Part shown: positions 25,301 to 35,054 of the stretch, piece by piece | How the letters are laid out: each line of letters begins with the position of its first letter | How positions within the stretch are numbered: the stretch's first letter is position 1 | Assembly (NCBI GenBank): GCA_949592205.1 | Contig: CATIUR010000003.1 | Coordinates: forward strand, 147,792,759 to 147,856,758 | Direction of reading: 5' to 3' | DNA from: Helichrysum umbraculigerum | Lineage: Eukaryota > Streptophyta > Magnoliopsida > Asterales > Asteraceae | Length of the DNA stretch: 64,000 nucleotides | The notes under the pieces: model-generated | Told to the model about the DNA's origin: nothing | Seen by the model: the letters and a program-made list of their open reading frames with translations, nothing else | Databases searched by the model: none | Program-made: the position numbers and the translations under genes

Positions 25301-25468
25301 TTGCGAACTCGTCAATGATGTAAACATTTTATTTTATGGAATGTAATATTTTTAAAAACGTCTCATGTAGAGGTCGTTTGCTTTAATCTTTGTGTTGTGA
25401 TATGTAATTTGGTCGGCGCCCCCATGACACCTCCTACTTCCGCTGCCACGTGTTTTGGGGGTGAGACA
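22363..25468 (+). repeat. 3' LTR of element B
   Basis: 3106 bp, preceded by the purine tract ACAAGGGGAGAA (22351-22362). P3 (24957-24978) and P4 (25131-25144) keep the pairing seen in the 5' copy. Confidence 0.9.
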
Positions 25469-25690
25469 GATAGGTTTTCTTCAGTGTAACGCGATCCCAA
25501 CCCCTTGAGCCCGGATCGCGTTTGCATGACAAAAAAAAGAGTAAATATGTTGATTTGTTGACTTATGCAATTGTGGTATCTATGCATATTAGTTACATAC
25601 ATTGTATACTTGTTTGATGTATATACTTGAGTAAGTTATAAACTTATAACCGTTTATAAAATGAGTTACTAACTTGTGTTTTGATTGTGT

Positions 25691-25982
25691 TCTCAGATCA
25701 ACCGAAGACTCAGTAATATAAGATCTCTGAGTGAAGACTGACATAGTCAGGTGAGTGGATCTGTGACCATCAGTCTAATTTGGCCTGCAGTTGGTTCCAA
25801 GTGTTACTTGTGGGTCACCGCGGCATGAGGACACCCAGGGACCACCGATCCTCTTTGAAGTTATGTGTTTATGATGCTTTGCGGTAAACAAATTTGTTAG
25901 GCTAAGTTAGGTTGTTAGATATAGATCTATTCACTTAGCTTCGTGCTAATCCCACCTTATTATTTCTTGCAGGTTATGCTTT
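25691..25982 (+). promoter_or_regulatory. Donor motif, hairpin and acceptor motif in LTR A
   Basis: TTCTCAG (ends 25696) is acceptor-like. CAG|GTGAGT has its GT at 25751. TTAGC (25935-25939) and GCTAA (25945-25949) pair around TTCGT, and the 3' arm forms CTAAT, a consensus-like branch point. TTCTTGCAG|G ends at 25982, 33 nt on. The acceptor hairpin is shared with LTR E. Confidence 0.45.
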
Positions 25983-26257
25983 TAATAGGGGGTCGGGTAA
26001 GAAATTAGTTTTTGAATAGAATGTTTGACGATTGTCTACTCTGATATATTTTGGTGGTTTATCGTTGTATTTTGAATTTACTTAACACCCAAATGTGATG
26101 TATCTAGTCTTCCGTTAATATAACCAATGGTAGTGTTTTGATAACACTTCAACTTTTGATATGTAGTTATATATAATATGAAATGTATGTCTTTCAATAT
26201 ACGCTTCCGATATATGTTTAAAAAAAATGGTTATGTAATATATTGGGTATTTTTAAT

Positions 26258-26270
26258 TGGTATCAGAGCA
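26258..26270 (+). promoter_or_regulatory. Primer-binding site of element A (tRNA-iMet)
   Basis: TGGTATCAGAGCA, 12 of 13 bases complementary to the initiator tRNA-Met 3' end, starting three bases after the LTR. Confidence 0.85.
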
Positions 26271-26427
26271 TATGTTTGAGTGAATTGAACATCGTGAGGT
26301 GTTCAATCCCAAATCTATTTGATGTTAGTCAAGCATTTCAGGGTATGGGATTTAGTATTGCATGAGAATTAGTTAGTGTGTTATGTACTAACAATTAACA
26401 AGTTGTGAGCTGTGTTTTGATACAGAA

Positions 26428-27495
26428 ATGGCAGAGAATGAACACCCGACCAATACTCCAAATAATGCCTCTAGAACTGATGTTCCTCCTCCAGAGAATC
26501 AGAATGAGAGACAGGGTCAGACTGGTACTTCTTTTTCAGCTGGGGGTGACTTAGATCGAGATGATTATGTATTGCAACTAGAGGATGAATTAGTTGAATT
26601 TAGAAATTTTCGACAACAAGCTTTGCAAGATCAACAAGCTTAGATCTTCACAAAAACTTTCACAGTCATTACCATCGATTGTGAGTTCGGTACCATCTCC
26701 TTTGGTGTCATCACGGATATTTACATCATTACCTTTTTATCACCAACAGTAGCCATACAATACTTATCAGACTTCAGCTCCATTTTCATCTTCTGGCCTT
26801 CTGGTCATCAGATACCAGTGTTTCCTCCTCCTCAGCAGCATCATAAAGTTTGTTCTTTTAAGACTTTTATGGCCAGCAAACCATCGGAATACCATGGTAG
26901 TACAAATCCTTCAGTTACATTAGATTGGTTGAGGGATGTGGAAAGGAAATTTGAGGTTTGCAGGTGTGAGGAAGAAATTAAGGTTCCTTATGCGGTTCAA
27001 CTTCTCAAAGGTCCGGCTATGACTTGGTGGGATTCAATCACATCAACCTTGACACCACAACAAAGGGAGTCCATTAGATGGTTGGATTTCTACAATGAGA
27101 TGTGTAAACAATATTGCTCAGATTTTGATATGTCCCGTATTCGAAAGGAATTTATGGATTTACACATGACGGATCATATGTCTATTGATGAACTCATTTC
27201 CCAGTTTTCAGAAAAGTTGAGATTTGTACAACAATGGGTACCCGATGATAAGACCAAAGTGGAACATTTTGTTGGAACTCTACCTCCTAGCGATCGAACA
27301 ACAGTGAGATTAGCGGGTTCTCTTTCACAAGCTTTTACCTTAGCTCGATCTGTGGATAGTGATATTTGGGTTCGAGATTTGGAAATTAAAGAAAGGTCTT
27401 CATTGAAATCCAAAAGTGATACTTCGACGAATCAAGGGAAGAAGAAGGGCAAGGTACTCAGCAAAATAGGAGATAGAATACAAGTGGTGGTATAG
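26428..27495 (+). pseudogene. gag of element A (broken)
   Basis: The frame starts MAENEHPTN with a Pro/Gln-rich N-terminus and hits a TAG at 26641. A separate open stretch from 26818 carries the retrotransposon gag core, with the motif AMTWWDS near its codon 72 and LPPSDRTTVRLAG further on, then a basic linker (GKKKGK). A frameshift near 27,480 separates it from the zinc knuckles. Gag would form the particle shell around element RNA. Inactive. Confidence 0.8.
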
Positions 27496-28655
27496 TGGAT
27501 AAATCTAATTGGTGTCATAATTGTAAATCCAATCACACCGGACCATGTACTCCGCAGATAGCTAGATGTATTAAATGTGGTCAGTTTGGTCATGGTATCA
27601 AGGATTGTACTTTTCCTAAGCATGTTTGTTGGAATTGTCACAAAGAGGGTCATAGATTGGGTCAGTGTCCGGAGGTGGGTAAGCAGAGATCGGGTATGGT
27701 CGGGGGGTCGTCATCTTCTAGCCAAAAGCGGAAGAATTCGCCATCAGCAGCCGGTCGAGCTTTCCAGATGACAGTGGATGATGCTGTCAGAACGGATGAT
27801 GTTATCACTGGTACTTTTCTTATCAATTCTGTACCAGCAAGTGTTCTATTTGATTCAGGAGAAAATTATTATTTTATATCTATTCTTTTCTGTGATAGAC
27901 TGAAATTGACTCCCACTATAATTGCTCATCCTATTGAAGTTGAAATAGCGGATGGTAAAATAGTTCCGGTTATCACATCGGTGACTGGAGCTAGTATATT
28001 GATTGAGGGTCATAGTTTTCTGGTTTCTTTTCTATTAATGCCTATCCCCGGTTTTGATGTGGTTTTAGGCATGGATTGGTTAAGTTAAAATAAATCGAAT
28101 ATAGAATGCCATAAGAAGTTAATAAAAATCCCTATTTCGAATAAGTCATATGTTGTGGCTAGAGGGGAACGGGAGAATAGTAGTATTCCTTTAATTTCTG
28201 TGATGAAAGCTAGAAAATCTCTAGCTAAAGGGTGTGAATCTTATTTGGCTTGTGTTATCGATGCTAAGTTAGAAAAGAAATCTATTTCTGATATCCGAGT
28301 GGTTTCTGAATACTCGGAAGCTTTCCCGGATGAATTGCCTGGTTTACCTCCTATTAGGGAAGTAGAATATAGAATTGATCTAATTCCTGGTGCTACTCTA
28401 GTAGTTAAGGCTCCATATAGATTAGCTCCCTTGGAAATTCGTGAAATGATGACTCAAATTCAGGAGTTGTTAGATAAGGGTTTTGTTAGGCCCAGTTCTT
28501 CTCCATGGTACCTTTCGTATGTGTATAGATTACAGAGAATTGAATAAAAGAACAGTAAAGAATAAGTATCCTTTGCCTCGAATAGATGAGTTGTTTGATC
28601 AGTTGCAAGGATCTTCTTATTTCTCTAAAATTGATTTGAGATCGGGTTATCACCA
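27495..28655 (+). pseudogene. Zinc knuckles, protease and reverse-transcriptase N-terminus of element A
   Basis: Two knuckles of CX2CX4HX4C form are visible (CIKCGQFGHGIKDC and CWNCHKEGHRLGQC). The aspartic protease motif is altered (FDSGEN rather than DSG/DTG-A), followed by GFDVVLGMDWLS and an in-frame stop at 28086. The linker LPGLPP and the RT N-terminus follow. A deletion near 28,506 removes about a dozen codons, after which FRMCIDYRELN and SKIDLRSGYH are seen. Coding text is cut at 28655 by element G and resumes at 39511. Confidence 0.85.
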
Positions 28656-29544
28656 TGTGACAACCGTCAATTTGGGACTAGAATTTAGTGCCTAATCAAG
28701 TTTTAATACATGTAATTAGTTCTGTGTTAGGCTAATTGATGTATCAAGTAATTTTATATTGTTGAATATATATACAAGAAATCACGGTTTGATTAAATCG
28801 TACAAATCTCAAATCGAATGGATTTCGACACAATTAATACGGACGTTGGTGGACGATTTTTATTTGGTTAATGCAAATATTAATTAATACCATTGACATA
28901 TTTCGAATATTATATCAATAATATTTCGTAATCCAAGCTTTATTACACAAACAATATAAACGCGATTAAAAATATAAGTGCGCAAACAAAACGAAACAGA
29001 TTACCTTTTATAACGTAATTTCTAAGTAAACTAGTAAAATACTTCAACAAAATAATTGAATAATTGTTCATAATTTAAAATGTAGAACTTAACTTATAAA
29101 ATAAATATTTAACGTTAAACAATCGGAAAAACGAACACCACACGGAACTCGAAGACGTAGACTGAAAATGGGTATTTAAACCCCATTTCCACCTCCATCT
29201 TTCTCATTTCATTCTTTCTTCTCTCTCTCTTCCATCTTTTCTCTCAAAAATTGCAAAACCACCACCACCCTCAAATCGCCAAAAACTAGCATTAAACGAC
29301 TTCGGATCTTCAAGATTTTTAGAGATTCACGACCACCACGCAACGATCTATCTTTCTATCTTTCCGAAATTTCATTTCGGCGATTTGTAAGTTTCCGACA
29401 CAACTCCGAAAACTCTCGTTTCTAAGTATTATCATTTGCTAGTTGTTTGTATAACCTTGTAATGTCCTAAAATGGGTTGGGTAAAAATATTAGGCTGATC
29501 GATGGCCGGAAAATGCGTTTTTGAAGTTGAAACTCCGATCAGAT

Positions 29545-29790
29545 CCCGTACGTCGCATTTGGCCTGGAGCAAATGCGACGCAGCGACTTACGTCGCACGA
29601 ATCCTCGACGTCGCATATAGCGACGCAGCCTATTACGTCGCATTGACTTGCGAATGTCGCACATAGCGACGCAGACCTTAACGTCGCCAACTTAACCAAC
29701 GTCGCATTAGCGACGCAGCACCCTACGTCGCATTGAATTGCGAACGTCGCAAAATGCGACGCAAACACTCACATCGCACCCAACGTCGCA
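29545..29790 (+). repeat. CGTCGCA / TGCGACG inverted-word array in LTR G
   Basis: About sixteen copies of a 7-bp word, (A)CGTCGCA, or of its complement TGCGACG(CA) occur in 245 bp, alternating so that many neighbours can pair. The 3' LTR copy (37,936-38,186) has one extra ACCCAACGTCGC unit. Confidence 0.85.
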
Positions 29791-30209
29791 CAAACCAGAA
29801 AAGACAGATTTTCACTAAGTGTCGAGACCCTAAATTTTATCACTCGATTTCACCCAATTTCAAGTCCAGATGCGTTTTTCCTTAAAGCAATATAGTAGAA
29901 ATAAAAATTTTCCGAGCTGACCTGGCAGCTCGACCCCAGCCAGGGGCTGCCGCCCCTTGGACCCCGCTACCAGGGGCGCTGCCCCCGGACCCCTGTACTT
30001 AGATTCAGTAACGGCTTCTAAAACACAATCAAAACACATTTTTCAAGTAAAACGCTACGAAATCAAAATAATAATAGTTGAGATTATTATAACAAATCCG
30101 TCACCAACGGGCCGTACACGTTTTCAAATACTAAAATCAATCAACAAAATCTTAGTAATTTGGACAAGGCAATCAACCAAATCGGGGTAATTTGGACAAA
30201 CAACTACAA

Positions 30210-30823
30210 AGGTAGTCTTTCGAGATACCTAATCAATTAATAACCATCGCGTGTCATGGACACCTTCAGGTTACAAGTCTTCGGACAACACATCACAACT
30301 AATCAATTCAAGTTTATTCCAATAAACACTCAAGGCTCAGGTGAGTTTCATGGCCCCATTTTCACTACTTTTACCAGGGGTGTGATATTACTACTTCATT
30401 TTGTTTTACAAGTAGAACGCAAGTGCCAACCTTCAAATACTACATGAGTTTCAAGCTAATCAATTAAAGTCCTCTATAGCATAGTCTCTAATATTTTAGC
30501 GTGAATGTTAGTATATGATATCATATGGGATTGACAATCCTCATCCGGGTTAGCACGCACTAACCGGTCAAACGGATGTATTAGCATTTGGGAAGACGAG
30601 TGTGGATTAGACACTCGTAGGAGGCAAATCAGTTAGGTTTCCTTAATTGGACCTAGCGCTCAAGTTAAGCTCAGACTATGTGCTCATGGATTGTATAACT
30701 TTTATTTTGCTTAATTGCATTTTAAATTCAATATAAATCTTGCGGTTCTGACAACTATACATTGACATACAAACCTGTGAGCTCACCAGCGTTTTCGCTG
30801 ACCCATTTTAGTATTTATCACAG
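30210..30823 (+). promoter_or_regulatory. Structured LTR module of G: hairpins P1-P4, donor and acceptor motifs
   Basis: P1 (30210-30230): AGGTA/TACCT outside and TCT/AGA inside, closed by TTCG with a bulged G. Donor-like CTCAG|GTGAGT has its GT at 30341. P2: GGTTAG (30548) pairs with CTAACC (30560). P3: ACGAGTGT (30596) pairs with ACACTCGT (30611) around GGATTAG. P4: CAGCG (30787) pairs with CGCTG (30796), running into CTGAC, a consensus branch point. ATCACAG|GTACCC ends at 30823, 22 nt after the branch A. The predicted intron is about 480 nt. Repeated identically in the 3' LTR (P4 39211-39224). Confidence 0.5.
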
Positions 30824-31120
30824 GTACCCAGCAGTAGGTTGGCTGCACAAGCAGGGATTATTAGCTCGAGTCAGCATACATACAACTAGAGATTTGATTG
30901 CATTATTATATTTTGTAAAAGTAATTATGCCATGTAATCTCTCAATTTCAGGAACCGAGCTAATGTAACATTGTTTTGATGTAAACGTTTACTTTATTTA
31001 TACAAGTTTAAAACGACGCATATATTGGTCGTTCATTATTATCTTATGTGCTTTGTATATTGATTAGTGACACCCAAATCCAGCTTCCGCAAATCAATCA
31101 AATTTGGGGGTGTCACGGAT

Positions 31121-31133
31121 TGGTATCAGAGCC
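31121..31133 (+). promoter_or_regulatory. Primer-binding site of element G (tRNA-iMet)
   Basis: TGGTATCAGAGCC, fully complementary to the 3' end of initiator tRNA-Met, three bases after the LTR. Confidence 0.92.
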
Positions 31134-31498
31134 TAAGGTTATAGTGAACTAGGTTGCATTTAGTGGACCTAGACTATGACCGTTAGGCGGTATTCCCTAT
31201 TAGGTATAACCAGTTCAGAGATTACAGCATACGAGTTTAATTTAACATAGCTTGATCAACTATGTACAATTAAATAAAGATGATGTAAGATCTGAAGGAA
31301 GTTATGGCTGAACAGGATACACTAGTTGACTCTGACCTCGAGAGAAACGGGACTTAAAACTTGTCTGTGTTAGACACTCAATAGGCGGTTATGTGATATA
31401 TCTCTATATACATAAGTAAGCCTCAATTCAAGCTTAGGCTATATTATATATGTATTATATGAATATAGGCCTCACAATTGCTAACGTTCTGTCTCAGA

Positions 31499-31993
31499 AT
31501 GGCAAACACGCCACCAAACTCATCCCGTTCCCATTCGTACGAATCACAAAGTTCAAGGGTAGCTAGGAGGAACCCCAGGTTGCCTCGAGCGGGCCCATAC
31601 CCCAATCAATTCACCCTAACAGACTTGGCCGCTAGGCTACACCGTCACGAGCAACAACTGCGTGACATGGACATCGAGTTGCAAGAGACCCGTGAAAACT
31701 GGACACTCACCCTAATGGGGCAAGTGGCTCAGGTCTCTGAGGACCATGTAAACGCTATCAACCATATGGGCGTTCTCGAAAATCAAGTGGGTGAAACCAT
31801 CGAGACCATGGAAATCGTCCACAATCAAGTGACTGACAATCAAAATGAAATCACTGTCCTGCGATCAAGGTTGACTCAGTGTGAAACACGCCTGAGGGAA
31901 ACCGAGGAAGCACTCAGAATGCTTAGCCGACTTGCAGAGTCCGTTGACCGTCTCACCGCCTTAATGCCACAACTCAATATTCGTCAGAATTAG
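31499..31993 (+). CDS. Extra coiled-coil protein frame between primer site and gag of element G
   Basis: 164 codons, start chosen at MANTPPNSSRS, the first ATG in a good context (an ATG seven codons upstream is possible). The N-terminus is Ser/Arg/Pro-rich and basic. From about residue 45 to the end, heptad-like Leu/Ile/Val spacing with many Glu/Gln/Arg predicts a long coiled coil. There is no gag, knuckle or enzyme motif. It lies in the leader, about 550 bp before gag. Element B keeps a decayed copy of the C-terminus at the same position, which argues that the frame was maintained by selection in both families. A role as RNA or particle partner is a guess. Confidence 0.6.
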   Translation: MANTPPNSSRSHSYESQSSRVARRNPRLPRAGPYPNQFTLTDLAARLHRHEQQLRDMDIELQETRENWTLTLMGQVAQVSEDHVNAINHMGVLENQVGETIETMEIVHNQVTDNQNEITVLRSRLTQCETRLRETEEALRMLSRLAESVDRLTALMPQLNIRQN

Positions 31994-32264
31994 CTTAGGC
32001 TGAATCTGCACTCGATAACGCTTTCGTAGGATTAATGTAATTTGACTGGATGAAGCAATTCCCGGAACTTTTGGCACAATATCTAAGTCTGTAACTTTTG
32101 AATTCAACAAACTCGAAATTGTCTGTAATCGTTTAACAACGTAATATCAATTGACGATTTCTTTCGGTTTAAATCTATATTATGGAACTATTACACTTGT
32201 GATGTGTACATTGTCGCTTTAATACATACATCTACCACAATTATCATTCTGGTACAATTTCTTA

Positions 32265-32514
32265 CTCCCTCCGTCCCATATTAATAGTCCAGTATTCCAT
32301 TTTGGGCTGTCCCAAATTAATTGTCCACTTCCATAAATGGATAAAAATGATGAGATAAAATCCTTTTACACCCTTACTTTATATATGTAGGACAAAAAAG
32401 TAGGTAAAAAGTAAAGGTTAAAACTGTAATCTTATCAAAAAGTAAGAGAGAAGTTAATGTTTTCTTAAACTGCATGTTTTTTGTCTGGGGACAATTAAAT
32501 TGGGACGGAGGGAG
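32265..32514. mobile_element. Stowaway-type MITE (Tc1/mariner) in the leader of element G
   Basis: 250 bp with terminal inverted repeats CTCCCTCCGTCCCA and TGGGACGGAGGGAG (with inner extensions), flanked by the TA duplication (32263-32264; 32515-32516). It sits 32 bp upstream of the gag start. It is younger than G, or travelled with it if other G copies share it. Confidence 0.92.
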
Positions 32515-32546
32515 TACGTACCTATTGTTTCTTTTCTTGAAGAACC

Positions 32547-35054
32547 ATGCCGCCGAAGAAAAAGAGTTACAGTGAAGCTGAACTCGCTGCTGCCGTTACT
32601 CGGGCCGTAGCCGATGCCTTGGCTGCTCGGGATTCAATCCGAACGACTGAGGAAATAGTCAGTACCACCACCACCACCACTCCTGCTGTAAAGCCTTGTT
32701 CCTACAAGGATTTCCTCAGCTGTAAACCACTATATTTCAAGGGCACGGAGGGTGCCATTGGCTTGATCCGTTGGATTGAGCGTATGGAATCTGTTTTCAG
32801 TCTCTGCGACTGCACTGAGAACAACAAGGTCAAATTCGCTGCTTACACCTTTCAGGAAGGTGCACTCACGTGGTGGAAAACCCACGCAAACTCTGTAGGT
32901 CTTGAGGTTACAAATCGGCTTCCTTGGGCCGAACTGAAGAAGAAGCTGACAGAAAAATACTGTCCTGAAGAAGAGCTGCATAGGCTGGAGGAAGAATTCT
33001 GGCACCTGGTGGTGCAGGGAAATGATGTTGCTGAATATACCACCAAATTTCAGCAGTTTGCCTTACTATGCCCAAGTTTGGTTGAACCGAAAAGTAAGGG
33101 TATCAAGAGATACATCCGCGGACTCCCTGAGAGCATCCAGGGAAATGTCGCCTCATCCAAACCAACCACCACTGAAAGTGCCATTCGATTGGCCCACGAA
33201 CTCATGGCCCTAGTTGTCAGCCGTGGGGCTTCCAACACCTCATCCTCTAACAACAACAAACGCAAATCCACTGAACACCACCACAACTCAAACAAGAAAA
33301 ACAACGCCATCCAAGTCTACACCACCAACTCTGAATCCAACCGCAGCTACACCGGGGACAGGCCTTATTGTCCCAAGTGTAACTATCACCACTTTGGTCA
33401 GTGCGGTACTCCTTGCAACAACTACAGGAGGTACGGGCATTCGACTAAGGATTGCCGAGCCCCTAGATCCAACAACAACCCCTCTGACAAAAATGTCCGA
33501 CAACCTAAGTCCTGCTTTGAATGTGGGAACCCAGGACACTTTAGGGATACGTGCCCAAAATTGAAGAATAAGGGCAACAACAACAACCGCAACAACAACA
33601 ACAACGCCAAAAGTAGCGCATTCGTGATCAACTCAGGGGACGCCCGTCAGGACCCGAATGTGGTCACGGGTATGTTCCTCCTCAACAATTTAACTGCTTC
33701 TATTCTGTTTGATACTGGTGCCGATAGAAGTTTTATTTTCGATGAATTTTGCCCTCTACTTGACATCACACCTGTTGCTTTAGACGTTAAGTACACCGTA
33801 GAACTAGCAAATGTCAAGTTGATAGAAACCGATAGTGTGATACCTAATTGCACTTTAAATCTAGCCAACGAAATCTTCTCCATAGATCTTATGCCCGTTG
33901 AGATAGGAAGTTTCGATGTCATCGTGGGCATGGACTGGTTATCCAAACATCGCACCGAAATCATTTGCCATGACAAAATTGTTCGCATACCTCTCGCCGT
34001 CGGTAGAACCTTGGTCATACAGGGGGAGACCGGTGGGACGAGGCTTAACATCATATCTTGTCTAAAAACCCGGAAGTTTCTGAGAAAGGGTTATCCAGCA
34101 ATCCTCGCGCACATCATGGAGGAAAAGTCGGAAGAGAAGCGACTTGAGGATGTTCCAATTGTTCGAGACTTTCCAGAAGTCTTTCCCGAAGAACTACCTG
34201 GTCTACCACCGCAAAGACAGGTTGAGTTCTCAATCGATCTAGTACCAGGTGCTGCGCCTGTGGCCCGAGCACCATACCGCTTAGCTCCATCCGAACTTCA
34301 GGAGTTGTCCACCCAATTACAGGAACTCCTGGAACGAGGATTTATCAGGCCGAGTTCTTCACCTTGGGGAGCTCCAGTCCTATTTGTCAAGAAGAAAGAC
34401 GGTTCTTTTCGAATGTGTATCGACTACCGAGAGTTGAACAAGTTAACTGTCAAGAACCGGTATCCACTCCCTCGAATCGATGACCTGTTCGACCAACTTC
34501 AAGGTTCAAGTGTCTACTCAAAAATCGATCTGCGATCAGGATATCATCAGTTACGAGTTCGCGACATCGATATTCCAAAAACGGCTTTCAGAACTCGTTA
34601 CGGGCACTACGAATTCCAAGTGATGCCCTTTGGTCTAACCAACGCACCGGCTGTATTCATGGACCTCATGAACCGGGTGTGTAAACCTTACCTCGACAAG
34701 TTTGTCATTGTTTTTATCAATGACATACTCATTTACTCGCGCAACGAGCAAGAACATGCGCAACACCTCAAAACCATCCTTGAACTACTTAGACACGAGG
34801 AGCTTTACGCCAAATTCTCTAAGTGTGAGTTCTGGATTCAAACCGTTCAATTCCTTGGTCACGTGATCGACGGTCAGGGAATTCACGTTGATCCGTCAAA
34901 AATTGAGGCTATCAAAGACTGGCAATCGCCAACCACTCCAACAGAAGTACGGCAGTTTTTGGGACTGGCCGGGTATTACCGGCGATTCATTGAAAATTTC
35001 TCCAAGATAGCCTTACCACTCACGACTCTGACCCAGAAAGACAAAAAAGTTTGA
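32547..35054 (+). CDS. gag - protease - reverse transcriptase of element G (first open segment of gag-pol)
   Basis: 835 codons starting MPPKKKSY. Gag core at about residues 55-235, Asn/Ser-rich basic linker, then one intact CCHC knuckle (CFECGNPGHFRDTC from residue 323). An upstream knuckle has Tyr in place of the second Cys (CNNYRRYGHSTKDC). Protease DTG at 389-391, GMDWLS later. RT with FRMCIDYRELN, SKIDLRSGYHQ and the active-site box at 723-726, which reads FIND where FIDD is expected: the first catalytic Asp is Asn725 (GAT to AAT in a CpG context). RT connection up to YYRRFIENFS. The frame is lost at the A6 run 35043-35048. One polyprotein is expected in this family. Confidence 0.92.
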   Translation: MPPKKKSYSEAELAAAVTRAVADALAARDSIRTTEEIVSTTTTTTPAVKPCSYKDFLSCKPLYFKGTEGAIGLIRWIERMESVFSLCDCTENNKVKFAAYTFQEGALTWWKTHANSVGLEVTNRLPWAELKKKLTEKYCPEEELHRLEEEFWHLVVQGNDVAEYTTKFQQFALLCPSLVEPKSKGIKRYIRGLPESIQGNVASSKPTTTESAIRLAHELMALVVSRGASNTSSSNNNKRKSTEHHHNSNKKNNAIQVYTTNSESNRSYTGDRPYCPKCNYHHFGQCGTPCNNYRRYGHSTKDCRAPRSNNNPSDKNVRQPKSCFECGNPGHFRDTCPKLKNKGNNNNRNNNNNAKSSAFVINSGDARQDPNVVTGMFLLNNLTASILFDTGADRSFIFDEFCPLLDITPVALDVKYTVELANVKLIETDSVIPNCTLNLANEIFSIDLMPVEIGSFDVIVGMDWLSKHRTEIICHDKIVRIPLAVGRTLVIQGETGGTRLNIISCLKTRKFLRKGYPAILAHIMEEKSEEKRLEDVPIVRDFPEVFPEELPGLPPQRQVEFSIDLVPGAAPVARAPYRLAPSELQELSTQLQELLERGFIRPSSSPWGAPVLFVKKKDGSFRMCIDYRELNKLTVKNRYPLPRIDDLFDQLQGSSVYSKIDLRSGYHQLRVRDIDIPKTAFRTRYGHYEFQVMPFGLTNAPAVFMDLMNRVCKPYLDKFVIVFINDILIYSRNEQEHAQHLKTILELLRHEELYAKFSKCEFWIQTVQFLGHVIDGQGIHVDPSKIEAIKDWQSPTTPTEVRQFLGLAGYYRRFIENFSKIALPLTTLTQKDKKV

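Larger units (their letters stand above)
15586..25468 (+). mobile_element. Gypsy element B, internally deleted, nested in LTR A
   Basis: Two 3.1-kb LTRs (15586-18680 and 22363-25468) start TGTGACAC and end in GACA. A tRNA-iMet primer site and a polypurine tract (22351-22362) are present. The 3.7-kb interior retains only scraps of coding sequence. Both junctions lie in repeat units of LTR A, and the flanks (AGAAA and GATAG) do not give a clean target duplication. Leader and pol scraps resemble element G, so B is a distant relative (Tekay-like chromovirus, inferred). Confidence 0.85.
14617..26255 (+). repeat. 5' LTR of element A (interrupted by B at 15586-25468)
   Basis: The two halves, 14617-15585 and 25469-26255, make a 1.76-kb LTR starting TGTAACATCCACC. 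It ends in AT-rich text just before the primer site, matching 40876-41126. The ends resemble solo LTR E. The palindromic array lies exactly at the split. Confidence 0.75.
28656..31117 (+). repeat. 5' LTR of element G
   Basis: 2462 bp. A TATA-like TATTTAAA lies at 29173-29180, a donor-like TTTGTAAGT at 29387, a CGTCGCA-word array at 29545-29790, and a GGGGC/GCCCC-rich block at about 29,935-29,995. The structured module is 30210-30823. It contains a 32-bp stretch near 31,011-31,043 (ACGACGCATATATTGGTCG) absent from the 3' LTR but present in LTR H, so the 3' copy lost it. Confidence 0.92.

Noticed and set aside
15586..25468. Clean 5-bp target duplication for element B
   Set aside because: Flanks AGAAA and GATAG do not match; the surrounding repeats of LTR A and later mutation obscure the site.
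33214..33564. Thr-rich frame and several minus-strand frames overlapping G gag-pol
   Set aside because: Alternative frames over clear gag, protease and RT coding sequence.
35043..35048. Programmed ribosomal frameshift in G
   Set aside because: Position is between RT and RNase H, not a known shift site, and the simplest explanation is a homopolymer indel.
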